Part shown: piece after piece, positions 48,101-56,439 of the stretch
Layout: every line of letters starts with the position of its first letter
Position numbering within the stretch: the stretch's first letter is position 1
IMG/VR virus record: IMGVR_UViG_3300037963_005450
Span: 1-64,000 of that record
Reading direction: 5' to 3' (one strand)
Source of the DNA: a virus
DNA length: 64,000 nt
The notes under the pieces: generated by a model
What the model was told of the DNA's origin: nothing
The model's input: only the letters and a program-made list of their open reading frames with translations
Database searches by the model: none
Position numbers and translations under genes: made by a program

Positions 48101-51100
48101 TATAAAGAAAACACCCAATGGAGTATTCATTACACTTCTTGCACTTTCACAAGAACCATATTCATTTGATAAATCTGAATTAACTATATTTTGTGGTTCT
48201 TGATTAAATAATCCACCATCACCTATAATAATTTTAGTATCTAAACTTGTTTGTAAAGTATCTACACCTTTAAATAATTTAGGAGATTCATATGGAAATA
48301 ACATAAGAGCTCCCGTTTGATTTATAGGTTTTATAGTATTAACTATGGATTTAAAATCTTTGTAATTAGCCGGTAAGAAAACTCTCCAAAAATCTTTTTT
48401 AGATTCTTGTTGAGCTCGTAATGAATATATTAATCTTTTAGGATAATATTGAAAACATTTTTCTGCTACTAATGGATCATAATCTCTTGGTTGTACTGTA
48501 CCAAAACTGCTTAAATTAGTTATAAATTTAGCAACACTTAATGAATAATCATATTTATAATAATTACCTTCTCTAATAAATTGAGCATCAAATAAAGTAT
48601 CAATATCTGCAAAATTTTGATGATCAAAATGGAATGTACTGAATGTATTATCTTTCCAATCTCTTTGTGCTACATTAATTTCTGATTCAACATAGAAATC
48701 TAAAATACCATTTACATGAGTATACATGTATGTATTTTTCATATTAAATATTGGCATTCTATCACCATCAAAATTTCCAAATACAGCATCCCATGCATTA
48801 TAATCACTATTAGAAGGTCTATCTAAATAAAACATACCACTGGGTAATATTTGTGCACCATATTGTCCTGCATTACTACCACCTAACATTGCGGTTGTAA
48901 ATTCTGTAAATTTTTCTATAACCTTACTAACATTATATCTTTGAGTATCCATCCAATATCTTGGTAATGGAATATTTTGATATCTTAAATAATCAAAAGG
49001 TGTTTCATCTGGTTGATCATATTGAAAGTTTGTAAATATTGGCATAATAGTTTTTTCTGTATACCTATTTACATAATTATCTCCTCCCCAAATTGGTTCT
49101 GAATTATATCTTTCTTGTGAATTACCTAAATCTTTATCGGGAAATAATTCAACACATCCTCTCATTTGGATTTGTCTAACACCTTCTAATTGACCATATT
49201 GATTATCTTGATTAAATTTTATTGCTCCATAGTGTGCAGATATATTAGTTAACCTCCATTTGCCAGGTTTTAATAATCCATCATCCCAACCAAATGAACC
49301 TAGTATAATTCTTGATACATCATTTTGAATTGGATCCGGAAATGGCTTTTCTGTTTCAACTGCTACAGTTTTAGGTCTTTGTAGATTATTAATTTTATAA
49401 CCACCTATAGTATTTCCACCTTGTGCAAATGCTGTAAATGTATTACCTATATAATTGGACGCAGTATTTTTTGTTCTAAATAAACTTCCAGATTGTCCTT
49501 CATAAAATTGTTTAAGAAAACCGTGTGAATTATATTTTAAGGCATAATCTTGAGTACTAATTAATTCATATATAAAATCAATTATTTTTTGTGCACCAAT
49601 AGAAGCTTGTTGCAAAAATTGCATTATTGAACTCATTAGATAAAATAATGGCGGCACTTCTTTTAATTCACTTCCTTCAATATCATAATGTTTTCCACCC
49701 CCTGATGTACCAGGAAAAACTCCTTGAATTCCATCAGAAACGTTTGCAGCAAGTTCTGTTGCAAGATATGTAGCAGATCCACCACTAACTATATCTAATG
49801 GAAAAGCTAGTGTATCTATAGCAGCATTTATTACAGCATCTAATGCTAAATCTGCTGCTACTTGAAGACCACTTGTTACACCAGATGCAGCAGAACTACC
49901 TCCATAAAAAGGTGCAATAACATACCCACTACCAACAGCAAAAGTTCCATTTGCACCTATATTAAGTTGCTTTATTGGATCATAAGTTTTATTCTTACGC
50001 CCTCTCATTTTTTCAAGACCATAACCTACACCAAATACACCGGCAACAAGAATACCTGAATTTCTTAATAGTTTATGTTGTGGGTGTTTTTCAGACTTTA
50101 TCCAATGCCCTGTTGATTTTCCACCTAATGAACCATACATTCTTGTCTCATAAGCATTTAAAAAAGGATTTCTAAAACTTAATTCAGGTGAATGAAAAGT
50201 AAATACATCTTGTTTATATCCATCTAAAGGTGGAAAAGCACTAAATGTATCATAATAACTTTCTTTACCATAAGATTGATTATCTTGGTTAGCATTAGGT
50301 TGAATAAAATATCTATCCTCTCTTAAATCATTATAAGGGTAATTAGGATATAATCCTTGCATACCCGTATCAGCATTATTAGCTCCATCAGGAATTACGT
50401 ATTTCCTCATATTTCTAAAAATACCTTTTCCTAATATAGATTTATTTCCTTCTCTTGTACCTCTTAAAAATTCATAACCAATAATATTTGGTATTATTGT
50501 ACCATCATTAAATAATGGTCTAGCTATATTTTTAAATTCTACACCTATTAATCTTATAGTTTCTCCTTGAGGATTTGATAAATGCAAATTATTACTGGTT
50601 TCTTCAGTTGGCATTTTATGATGCCTAATATGTTTACCGCACAAATCTCCCCAAATATCAGGTCTAGTAACAGGATATCTTTCTGTAGATTCCCAATATG
50701 CCATATCTCCTTTAGCAATTATAGTTCCACCATCATCTGTTGGAATATTTAAACCACTTGATGTTTCTATAGCCGTATTAAATACTTCAAAATTTCTTTC
50801 TGTAGATGATAATTGATTTGGTCCAGTACCTATTCCAAGTTCATCTATTACATTATTATATTGATCTACACCTGCTGGAAAAGTAGTTGCATTTCTAGGT
50901 GGTCTTCCTGGTATATGATATGATGCAGATCTTTCTCCTGTATTATAAATAAACCTAATAAAAAATGCATATTGCTCATCTCTTAAAAAAGTTGGTTTAT
51001 TTCCACCATTATAATAATATTTATTTGAATATTCTGCACACACCCAATGTGCAGTTATTTCATTTGCTAATGGTTGATAATTAAAATCAAATTGTTCTGT

Positions 51101-52111
51101 AGGTCCTTTTCTTATTAAATAATCATTAACTACAAACATAGCATCTGATTTTTCATATGCTGGGTTTTGTAATGGTAATAATTTTAAAGATACATTAGGT
51201 AATGCTTGATCAACATAATCAATATTTATTTTAGTTGTCTCTGTACTAAATAAACCAATCTTTTTAGCTTGAGTTTGTTGAGCATATATTGATAATAAAA
51301 CTACTTCATAATATTCAAAATCTTTATCTAAATTACTTACTTCAATATTTAATGAACATGCTGTATCATTATGATCCCATAAACTTTGAATGTTAGATAC
51401 CCCTATATAATCAGTTGTTTTTTGTTCATTCTCAGTATATGCAATAAATACTTGGTATGACCCATTTCTTAATTGTCCTCCATCTTCCGCCTTTGATATT
51501 TTTACACAAGGTGTATCTACTAAAGGAGCCAATCTAATTTTTTCACAATCTAAATCTGTTGTATCTTCATATATAACACAATCATCACCAATAGGTGAAG
51601 TTTGAATTTGAATATAAGGTATATCATTAATGTTCATAGAACGGGATGGATTAAAACCATCATCCCAATATAATTGCCATGTGCAATCATAATTTTCTTT
51701 AGCTGCCCCTTTAATTAAATGAAGTCTTTTAAAATTTAAACATAGATCATTAACAAGCGTTTCATATGTACACTCACTATCATCAAATAATCCAATTTCA
51801 GAATTATCATCATCTGTAGAAAAAATTGCCCATTTATCTTGATATAAATGTATTGCACCTATAACTGTATATGGAACATTAACACAATGTAAATTAGAAG
51901 GTTCATTTCCAATTACACCTAAATCCCCATCAATAGAATTATTAGCCGCATTTCTAGCATGAGTCCAAGATTGTTTATCTTCAAAACTGGGAAAAGGATC
52001 TTTTACCATCCCTTTTACAAACCCATTGGTTTCTATTGAAGATGTATTTCCAAGTTTAGCTTTCTTGGATTCAAATGGTGGCTGTTCTTTTTGTTTCCTA
52101 CGCTTTGCCAT
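45164..52111 (-). CDS. Muzzle-like tail protein with large inserted Cys-rich and lectin-like domains (2315 aa)
   Basis: The start region (ETNGFVKGMVKDPFPSF, then WTHARNAANNS and GDLGVIGNEPSN) and the ends (SYDPKVKAWISFHDWHP near W1540; SIWRHNDRC near W2113; LNQSFR terminus) match the pattern I recall for the muzzle protein that closes the tail of crAss-like phages. Those are normally shorter; here extra sequence interrupts the core. Residues about 1440-1515 and about 1556-2108 contain repeats of the type CxxGYxYNxxTGMCE (C1446, C1564), a beta-rich segment (about 1790-2000) resembling a concanavalin/LamG-type lectin fold, and CDC/CDCPP motifs. A hydrophobic Gly/Ala-rich stretch lies around 695-790. 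The inserts are plausible receptor-binding modules. The gene is 11 bp downstream of a ring-protein gene. Confidence 0.8.
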   Translation of the reverse strand: MAKRRKQKEQPPFESKKAKLGNTSSIETNGFVKGMVKDPFPSFEDKQSWTHARNAANNSIDGDLGVIGNEPSNLHCVNVPYTVIGAIHLYQDKWAIFSTDDDNSEIGLFDDSECTYETLVNDLCLNFKRLHLIKGAAKENYDCTWQLYWDDGFNPSRSMNINDIPYIQIQTSPIGDDCVIYEDTTDLDCEKIRLAPLVDTPCVKISKAEDGGQLRNGSYQVFIAYTENEQKTTDYIGVSNIQSLWDHNDTACSLNIEVSNLDKDFEYYEVVLLSIYAQQTQAKKIGLFSTETTKINIDYVDQALPNVSLKLLPLQNPAYEKSDAMFVVNDYLIRKGPTEQFDFNYQPLANEITAHWVCAEYSNKYYYNGGNKPTFLRDEQYAFFIRFIYNTGERSASYHIPGRPPRNATTFPAGVDQYNNVIDELGIGTGPNQLSSTERNFEVFNTAIETSSGLNIPTDDGGTIIAKGDMAYWESTERYPVTRPDIWGDLCGKHIRHHKMPTEETSNNLHLSNPQGETIRLIGVEFKNIARPLFNDGTIIPNIIGYEFLRGTREGNKSILGKGIFRNMRKYVIPDGANNADTGMQGLYPNYPYNDLREDRYFIQPNANQDNQSYGKESYYDTFSAFPPLDGYKQDVFTFHSPELSFRNPFLNAYETRMYGSLGGKSTGHWIKSEKHPQHKLLRNSGILVAGVFGVGYGLEKMRGRKNKTYDPIKQLNIGANGTFAVGSGYVIAPFYGGSSAASGVTSGLQVAADLALDAVINAAIDTLAFPLDIVSGGSATYLATELAANVSDGIQGVFPGTSGGGKHYDIEGSELKEVPPLFYLMSSIMQFLQQASIGAQKIIDFIYELISTQDYALKYNSHGFLKQFYEGQSGSLFRTKNTASNYIGNTFTAFAQGGNTIGGYKINNLQRPKTVAVETEKPFPDPIQNDVSRIILGSFGWDDGLLKPGKWRLTNISAHYGAIKFNQDNQYGQLEGVRQIQMRGCVELFPDKDLGNSQERYNSEPIWGGDNYVNRYTEKTIMPIFTNFQYDQPDETPFDYLRYQNIPLPRYWMDTQRYNVSKVIEKFTEFTTAMLGGSNAGQYGAQILPSGMFYLDRPSNSDYNAWDAVFGNFDGDRMPIFNMKNTYMYTHVNGILDFYVESEINVAQRDWKDNTFSTFHFDHQNFADIDTLFDAQFIREGNYYKYDYSLSVAKFITNLSSFGTVQPRDYDPLVAEKCFQYYPKRLIYSLRAQQESKKDFWRVFLPANYKDFKSIVNTIKPINQTGALMLFPYESPKLFKGVDTLQTSLDTKIIIGDGGLFNQEPQNIVNSDLSNEYGSCESARSVMNTPLGVFFISQEQGKIFQTSGQGLVPISDAGMKWWFNKYLPCQLLKEVPSIEGKPIVDNPVIGVGCQTIYDPTDGIVYFCKRDYAVVEEFSGHILYDDDEGFQLNLTSYSGQPGVQTCPDGYSYNSQTGMCEKRTYSIPTLIGDNQYECNEGETLIQNSAGQWLCEFLDVIDPIISPRGINISLGDPIYFTDSSWTVSYDPKVKAWISFHDWHPELCLPSINHFLTTKSQDLEIQCDEGYTYNPATGMCERGTTIEEEKLAITTVDEVPATGTIVDDCPVGDLIFTKDDDIDDLTANWDRWCITAFGGRRQPSGSGPVVWSDVDQTTGIPSAAPGTYFDPASTYNLGTFNVPMQEGENVTTADGAPQNAAQSNQDYWWYNSAINKYIICINVRGTGSGNAWQWTTFDPRENYGNVGNPTSTEYLTTNQTWNTVPLDGNDYTIDSQGNVILASIKNAAFPKKVRMPINSGLVNGYWSKCEFGNYTHEVTLRSGNSDNDFIGVVLGAVKDVDGIYGPTNETHNLLLMFSNATQDSNGKGTISIYYNYGNSAYAFFDPANPGGQRPVLVKRVPSPWNGGAQTQGGSYDDQGSVRVKVEKTGTLIDIFTTETMGPQTDAAVAPGGTNQYNPTPVISIDLANVATWTDAPTFATGNELLKFQNNCKIGFFTFSQPATYFYDIAFEGEVQTRPGCDCPSGYTQVWENPATGYFTEPTGPCPGEIPLVCRKIECDCPPDPFGGNDPGTPSGSCDDVYLYGDPTYVNPSPLMCTYTKDDFESYFPPKSTGSIWRHNDRCDDFAGYYGVSYPWEIEFVENSGQVVNTLRSVEYQLESFVYKGDLRNGCGDDRYHDLFWNFDEAIIHNSEQVSGLLKLNLQPQLDPITALDYPIFNPADIDIIFNKVEQKYRFNMFWDITNDRGEFTNAEQQIWNTQLNGYIRDLNFLNLDYNKPAEQRKKFRHYYNKLILRRSTEGERNRKMLLKVANTKLNQSFR

Positions 52112-52121
52112 GAGTTATATA

Positions 52122-53018
52122 TTATCTTGTTGGTCTTAGAACAGGTGTACTAGAAAACATATCATAATATTTATGATACATTGCATTTCTATTCATCCAC
52201 CATACACGTTGTAATTCTTTAAAGTCCGGGGTATTAACAAAACTTAAAGCATTATTTCTTGATGCTCTATATCTATTTTCTACCATTGCTAATTGATTTT
52301 GTACAGGTTCTCCTGCAAAAATCATATTTTCTAAAATTCTTTGTTTTAAGCCATATTCATAATATTCATTACAATAAGGATGATCTAACACAAGTAAATT
52401 ACCATCTGCATCTTCCATAGCACCTTGATAACTTATATAAACTTTACCGCTTTTAAAATTAGTAATTAACCAACCATCTCTTATTTCTGCAATATCAGGA
52501 GCTTGTTCTGTTATGTTAGGACATTCACATTGTTCAGAATTAACATCTTGTATTCTTAATTTTCTAAACATAGTAAAAGTTCTATACTCAGCACTTCCTA
52601 TTTTTTGTACAACTTGATAAGATGTATTTTTATCTTCACATGGTTGAATAACACAAACTTCATTGCATGTTGGATCTTCACACGGTCCTGTATATCCAGG
52701 ATCTGGAACATAAGGTACTGGATTAGTTGTATCAACATGTGTACCAGATGGCATTTTTTGTGAAATAGTATAATCACCACAAATAAATGCATAATTCATA
52801 TATGCAAAGTCTGCAGGTAATTTAACTTTATTATGCTCTACATTTAAAACAGTTTGTTTAGTTCTATGAATTTTTAACCCTAAATCATAATTTATTCTAG
52901 TAGCAACTTTAATTAATTGCTGCGGATCAATCATACCTTCTAATGCATATGTATTAAAATCAATAGATACATCTTCTAGTAATTGATCAAAAGTTCTATA
53001 TTTATGTGATACACTCAT
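52122..53018 (-). CDS. Ring/tail adaptor protein (298 aa) with Cys-rich insertion
   Basis: The N-terminus (FDQLLEDVSIDF, LIKVATRINYDLGLKIH, VKLPADFAYMNYAF) has the helix-plus-beta layout of the head-tail connector or P22 gp4-like tail stabilisation proteins that precede the muzzle gene in crAss-like phages. Between about residues 95 and 175 there is a Pro/Cys-rich insertion with four to six cysteines (CEDPTCNEVCVIQPCED, later QCECPN). The C-terminus is helical and aromatic (WWMNRNAMYHKYYDMF). It would form one of the rings linking portal and muzzle. Position immediately upstream of the muzzle-like gene supports this. Exact ring identity cannot be set from sequence alone. Confidence 0.65.
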   Translation of the reverse strand: MSVSHKYRTFDQLLEDVSIDFNTYALEGMIDPQQLIKVATRINYDLGLKIHRTKQTVLNVEHNKVKLPADFAYMNYAFICGDYTISQKMPSGTHVDTTNPVPYVPDPGYTGPCEDPTCNEVCVIQPCEDKNTSYQVVQKIGSAEYRTFTMFRKLRIQDVNSEQCECPNITEQAPDIAEIRDGWLITNFKSGKVYISYQGAMEDADGNLLVLDHPYCNEYYEYGLKQRILENMIFAGEPVQNQLAMVENRYRASRNNALSFVNTPDFKELQRVWWMNRNAMYHKYYDMFSSTPVLRPTR

Positions 53019-53029
53019 CTTATTTTAAT

Positions 53030-53353
53030 TTACCATTTTACTTTATGTGACCAATATCTTGCAGAAAGTTTTGATGGTTTTGAATCTTGAGCATTATGTC
53101 TTGCATAATACGCTTTCTTTCTAGCTTTATCTTTTTTACTTTTAGGATTTTTACCAGCACCTTTTACCCCTTGTTGACCAAACCTTATTAATTTAGTTTT
53201 ATCTCCAACTTTAGCAACAACAACATGTGATTTTTTAGGATGATTTGGTGTACGTTTAGGTTTATTATATCCAGAAACACCAGCTCTTGTTAACTTAGAA
53301 TCTTTCTTTTTCTTAGTAGATCCTCCTTTTTTATATGTTTCTATTTTTCTCAT
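53030..53353 (-). CDS. Small basic protein with KPKRTPNHP motif (107 aa)
   Basis: A very basic protein with an N-terminal KKGGSTKKKK, then LTRAGVSGYNKPKRTPNHP, a VVVAKVGDKTK strand, RFGQQGVKGAGKNPKS and a C-terminal ARYWSHKVKW. I recall this pattern as a widespread small protein of aquatic tailed phages, often near portal or neck genes, with unknown role. The YKKGGS start also resembles the Gly-Gly N-termini of the cargo proteins. Its ATG overlaps the stop of the upstream basic gene by four bases (ATGA). A packaged DNA-binding or neck-filling role is possible. Confidence 0.8.
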   Translation of the reverse strand: MRKIETYKKGGSTKKKKDSKLTRAGVSGYNKPKRTPNHPKKSHVVVAKVGDKTKLIRFGQQGVKGAGKNPKSKKDKARKKAYYARHNAQDSKPSKLSARYWSHKVKW

Positions 53354-53592
53354 CTTTTTTTTCCTTTATGCAATCCATGTTTTGCGTGTTGTTTTCCTTT
53401 TTTTGTAGCTGCTCTTTTTTTTGCATTTGCAGCTGCTAACTTTTTTTTACCTTTTTTAGTGCTTTTAAGTTTAGCAATAGTTTTAGCTGGAGCATAAACC
53501 TCTCCTGTTTCTGAAGATTTTTTACCGCTAGCAGTTCTCCATTTTTGCTTAGTCCATCTATCTAAACTTTTTTGTCTTTTAGTTTTAGCCAT
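53350..53592 (-). CDS. Small basic protein of KSLDRWT/KWRTASGK type (80 aa)
   Basis: The sequence KSLDRWTKQKWRTASGKKSSETGEVY followed by Ala/Lys-rich helices (KKRAATKKGKQHAKH) resembles the C-terminal half of small basic proteins (DUF5872-type, as I recall) found in large algal viruses and aquatic phages. It is very basic and has no acidic cluster, so DNA or RNA binding in the virion is likely but unproven. It overlaps the preceding 51-aa gene by one base and the following gene by four, showing tight translational coupling in a four-gene block. Confidence 0.8.
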   Translation of the reverse strand: MAKTKRQKSLDRWTKQKWRTASGKKSSETGEVYAPAKTIAKLKSTKKGKKKLAAANAKKRAATKKGKQHAKHGLHKGKKR

Positions 53593-53747
53593 TATTTTTT
53601 ATGTTTGGTTTGCACATCAAAACTAGCATACAAACTTGCACCTTTATGAGGTACAAACTTTCCTGTATGTTTCATTAACTTTGGTGTTTTTTTACCATCT
53701 TTCATCCAATGAAATCCAGCTGGTGCTTTTATTTTTTTCTTTGCCAT
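53592..53747 (-). CDS. Tiny basic protein (51 aa)
   Basis: A 51-codon frame from ATG at 53747 to TAA at 53592, product MAKKKIKAPAGFHWMKDGKK ..., ending DVQTKHKK. The elements IKAPAGFHWMK, KLMKHTGKFVPHKGASL and a Lys/His end match a pattern I recall from other aquatic phages, which supports it as a real gene despite its size. The stop overlaps the next ATG by one base (TAATG), and it starts two bases after the upstream stop. Function unknown; probably part of the same packaged basic-protein set. Confidence 0.8.
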   Translation of the reverse strand: MAKKKIKAPAGFHWMKDGKKTPKLMKHTGKFVPHKGASLYASFDVQTKHKK

Positions 53748-53749
53748 AA

Positions 53750-53959
53750 CTATTTCTTTTTGCTTTTATATCCTCCACCTTTAGCTTTATATTGTTTAGC
53801 TAACATTTGTGCTTTTCTAGCAGACCATTGCCCAGGTTTTCCTCCTTTACTGCCAGCTTTAATTTTATTAAAAAGATTTTTACGCATAGTAGGTTTTGTA
53901 TAATTACCTGATGCATTTACCGTACTTTTTTTCTTTGTTGTTTTTTTCTTTGCTGGCAT
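53750..53959 (-). CDS. Small basic protein of SARKAQMLAKQYKAKGGGY type (69 aa)
   Basis: An N-terminal Lys/Thr-rich tail (KKKTTKKKS) leads to NASGNYTKPTMRKNLFNKIKAGSKGGKPGQWSARKAQ, then LAKQYKAKGGGY. This matches the N-terminal half of the DUF5872-type small basic proteins I recall from algal viruses and phages, the partner half being the separate 80-aa gene two genes downstream. It lies between the second ring-like protein and the tiny basic gene, within the neck/tail module. DNA condensation or packaging is a plausible role, not shown. Confidence 0.82.
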   Translation of the reverse strand: MPAKKKTTKKKSTVNASGNYTKPTMRKNLFNKIKAGSKGGKPGQWSARKAQMLAKQYKAKGGGYKSKKK

Positions 53960-53962
53960 AAC

Positions 53963-54634
53963 TTATCTATTAACATTTTGTTTATTATCTGAATCTTCTG
54001 CTGGAATTTGAAGAGTATTCATCATTACTTGTAATACTTGTTGTTCTATTTCAGCAAATAAAGCTTCAGGTATATTAATTGCTTGCTCATATCTAGGAAC
54101 ACATTTTTCTTCTGCTCCACATAACCATGCTGATATATCATCATCAAAAACACCTTCTAATTTTACTGCATCCCAATCCATATCTGGGAAATATAAATAA
54201 TTATTTAAATACCAAAAATATTTTTTATTGTTGTATTTAAATGATGTTGTTTTAGTCATAGAAGTATATGTACCTGGTTGAGTTGGTTGTAATTCAATAG
54301 AACCATCTATAGAGCTGACCGTCCTAATTAATGGTCCCCAATAACCTTCTATCATATCTGGCAATTTTTCTGCTGTACGTTTTATTGTACAACCTGATTG
54401 AATTCCTGTACATTCTGCTTCAACTTTGTCTACTTCAATTAATTCAACAAAAGGTAAACTTTTCCAAACAGAATTAAACTTCATTAGTTTATTAGTACTA
54501 TCTTGCCTTCTCATTAAGAATTGGGCATACTTAGTAATCAGACTATAGATATATCTATCTGTTACAAAAGAATCTTGGTATTCAGCTTTTAATTGACCTC
54601 TTATTCTTGATATTACTTCACCTATTGTTGTCAT
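53963..54634 (-). CDS. Ring/head-tail adaptor protein (223 aa)
   Basis: The N-terminus IGEVISRIRGQLKAEYQDSFVTDRYIYSLITKYAQFLMRRQD is helical and typical of the head-tail adaptor (P22 gp4-like or 'ring') proteins conserved in the tail module of crAss-like phages. It is followed by a beta-rich middle (WGPLIRTVSSIDG, FWYLNNYLYFPD) and a C-terminal helix (LFAEIEQQVLQVMMNTLQIP). Four cysteines lie in two short pairs (ECTGIQSGC; LCGAEEKC). It overlaps the upstream 184-aa gene by 17 bp. Assignment relies on remembered family patterns and gene order. Confidence 0.7.
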   Translation of the reverse strand: MTTIGEVISRIRGQLKAEYQDSFVTDRYIYSLITKYAQFLMRRQDSTNKLMKFNSVWKSLPFVELIEVDKVEAECTGIQSGCTIKRTAEKLPDMIEGYWGPLIRTVSSIDGSIELQPTQPGTYTSMTKTTSFKYNNKKYFWYLNNYLYFPDMDWDAVKLEGVFDDDISAWLCGAEEKCVPRYEQAINIPEALFAEIEQQVLQVMMNTLQIPAEDSDNKQNVNR

Positions 54635-55172
54635 AACTAATTTTTTCTTCTTTGGGTTTATTTTTATATAGATCTGCTATTCTATATTTATTTTTCATTA
54701 CAATATATTTTGTCCAAGTTTTTGGGTATTCTGAAGCTACAGCTCTTTTAAAATCTCTAACCGCAGTAAATTTCCATAACTCTCTATTTTTAAATCTATA
54801 TCGTGTACTATAATTTGTATAAAATATTTTACCTATATTACCATCAGTTTCCCAGTTTTTATTTTGTAAAACCTTTCCATATTGCTTTGATAATGAGTAA
54901 TTTGTATTTACACTCTTTGGAGGAGGGCATGTACCAATAAATAAATAACCCAAAAAATCAGGTAATTCAACACCATCTCTGTGTTCTATTACACCATTCC
55001 AAAGGTTTTTATTATACATAGTAATTATCTTTTTTAATTTTTCATTATCTATATTAGCATAAGCAGGTTTTTTGCTTTTAAACTCTTCAATTATTTCTTT
55101 ATTTAATAGCCCGTTTCTTTTTTCTCTATATCTAGGAGCATTTAAATTAGGTTTTTTAAAATTATTTATCAT
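54618..55172 (-). CDS. Conserved crAss-like phage protein of unknown function (184 aa)
   Basis: Elements such as KKPNLNAPRYREK, LWNGVIEHRDGVELPDFLGYLFIGTC and IFYTNYSTRYRFKNRELWKF match a family I recall next to the ring-protein genes in many crAss-like phage genomes. The protein is basic and aromatic, with no membrane segment and no catalytic motif. It begins a new transcription unit: a TTTGTAAATTA motif lies 11 bp upstream, directly overlapping the U-tract of the previous terminator. It overlaps the next gene by 17 bp. It is useful as a lineage marker; its role may be in tail assembly or gene regulation. Confidence 0.75.
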   Translation of the reverse strand: MINNFKKPNLNAPRYREKRNGLLNKEIIEEFKSKKPAYANIDNEKLKKIITMYNKNLWNGVIEHRDGVELPDFLGYLFIGTCPPPKSVNTNYSLSKQYGKVLQNKNWETDGNIGKIFYTNYSTRYRFKNRELWKFTAVRDFKRAVASEYPKTWTKYIVMKNKYRIADLYKNKPKEEKISYDNNR

Positions 55173-55183
55173 AGCTACATTTA

Positions 55184-55194
55184 TAATTTACAAA
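55184..55194 (-). promoter_or_regulatory. Putative phage promoter motif, one mismatch (TTTGTAAATTA)
   Basis: Differs from the common motif at one base. It lies 11 bp before the ATG at 55172 and shares bases with the T-tract of the terminator upstream, so termination and initiation signals are fused in about 40 bp. It would drive the tail module down to the 2275-aa gene. Confidence 0.45.
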
Positions 55195-55224
55195 AAAAAG
55201 AGCACTTATAAAAGTTAAAGTGCT
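55191..55224 (-). terminator. Intrinsic terminator after the phosphoesterase gene
   Basis: On the minus strand a perfect 7-bp stem, AGCACTT (55224-55218) and AAGTGCT (55207-55201), with a 10-base loop, followed within two bases by a run of eight T. It begins ten bases after the phosphoesterase stop and closes that transcript. Confidence 0.85.
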
Positions 55225-55233
55225 ACTGTTTTA

Positions 55234-56439
55234 TTACGGTGAAAATGTTAATTCACATATATTTCCTTTTAGTGGGTCTTGTAATTCTAATTTTCCAGAT
55301 CTTTTATTTCCAACAAATTTATTATGTTTATGCCAATAATCTGATCTTGAAAGACTTGGTAATGTTTTATGAATAAATCCAGTATTTTCATTTGCTGTTA
55401 TATATTCAACTTTTCTATTGCTATGAAAATGACCAGTAAATAAAGTTCTATTTTTGCATTTACCCCATTCTATTGAAAATTCAGTTGCATAAACTAATGG
55501 AGTATTCTTTTTATTAACATCTCCATGTTCAAATGCGTTAAAGTTAACTCCATACATATGGACTTTTCTTTCTTCATATTTCACATCCCAAGTTATCTTT
55601 TTACTTTTTATAGTTTTAGATAATGCATGAGCAAGATGAAATGATGATAATCTATCATGATTACCCGGTATATATACAACTGTTATTTTTTCACAATGTT
55701 GAGCTAAATAATTTATAGACCAATGAATTGCATCAAATGCTTGAATATAAGCTTCTGTGGCAGTACAACTATTATCTACAGGTGTCCCGCTTGTAGTTGT
55801 ACCATTAAAAGTATCCATGTTAATAAGATCTCCTCCTACTACATAAAAAAGATTCTCTATATAATGAGAAGATGTAGCTCTGGTAATAAGATTTATTATG
55901 GTTTCTTCAAAATCTTTATCTATAGTATAATTACCTTCTTTACCAAAATGTATATCTTGTAAAGATAATACACCACAAACTTTTTGTTTTTTTCCTTGAT
56001 TGATTTTAATCTTAGGAATTCTATAAGTTTTTGGTTTCCAATGTTTTAATAAATCTTCTAAAACAGTTTCTGTATCAAATCTTTTTCTTGTAACTAATGC
56101 AGAAACTCTCCAATGATCTCCCATTTGTTTATTCCAATAACTGGATAATTTCCAAATAGAAGTATCTATTTTTAAAAGCTTAATTATTTCATTTGCACTT
56201 TTTGGTTCTTTATCAGTTTTAGCTTGAAATTTAGCTTCTCCTGATTCAACATTTACAGCTTGACTATAATCTCCCTCATCCTCTAATTTTTCTATTTCTC
56301 TTTTTCTAGCGTCTTCCTCTCTAATTTGTTTTCTTACTTCTAACCATTCTTCAACGCTAATGCCACATCTTTTGGCAGAAATTTCTGGAGATTTTTTTTG
56401 TTTTAATGATTCTAAAACTAATTTTTTTAATCCATCCAT
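55234..56439 (-). CDS. Calcineurin-like metallophosphoesterase with N-terminal helical domain (401 aa)
   Basis: All five metal-site motifs of the calcineurin-like superfamily are present in order: QDIH (D162, H164), GGDLINMD (D204), GNHD (N260, H261, D262), EHGD (H305) and GHFH (H337, H339). Such enzymes hydrolyse phosphodiesters or phosphomonoesters with two metal ions; DNA/RNA repair nucleases (Mre11/SbcD-like) and phosphatases both belong here. The N-terminal 130 residues are unlike the core: a helix-turn-helix-like segment (ISAKRCGISVEEWLEVR), an acidic-basic coiled region and a beta-rich linker (HWRVSALVTRKRF). The gene sits alone between two terminators, with its own promoter motif, inside the virion-gene region. 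The substrate cannot be told from sequence; nuclease activity on DNA is one option. Confidence 0.9.
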   Translation of the reverse strand: MDGLKKLVLESLKQKKSPEISAKRCGISVEEWLEVRKQIREEDARKREIEKLEDEGDYSQAVNVESGEAKFQAKTDKEPKSANEIIKLLKIDTSIWKLSSYWNKQMGDHWRVSALVTRKRFDTETVLEDLLKHWKPKTYRIPKIKINQGKKQKVCGVLSLQDIHFGKEGNYTIDKDFEETIINLITRATSSHYIENLFYVVGGDLINMDTFNGTTTSGTPVDNSCTATEAYIQAFDAIHWSINYLAQHCEKITVVYIPGNHDRLSSFHLAHALSKTIKSKKITWDVKYEERKVHMYGVNFNAFEHGDVNKKNTPLVYATEFSIEWGKCKNRTLFTGHFHSNRKVEYITANENTGFIHKTLPSLSRSDYWHKHNKFVGNKRSGKLELQDPLKGNICELTFSP

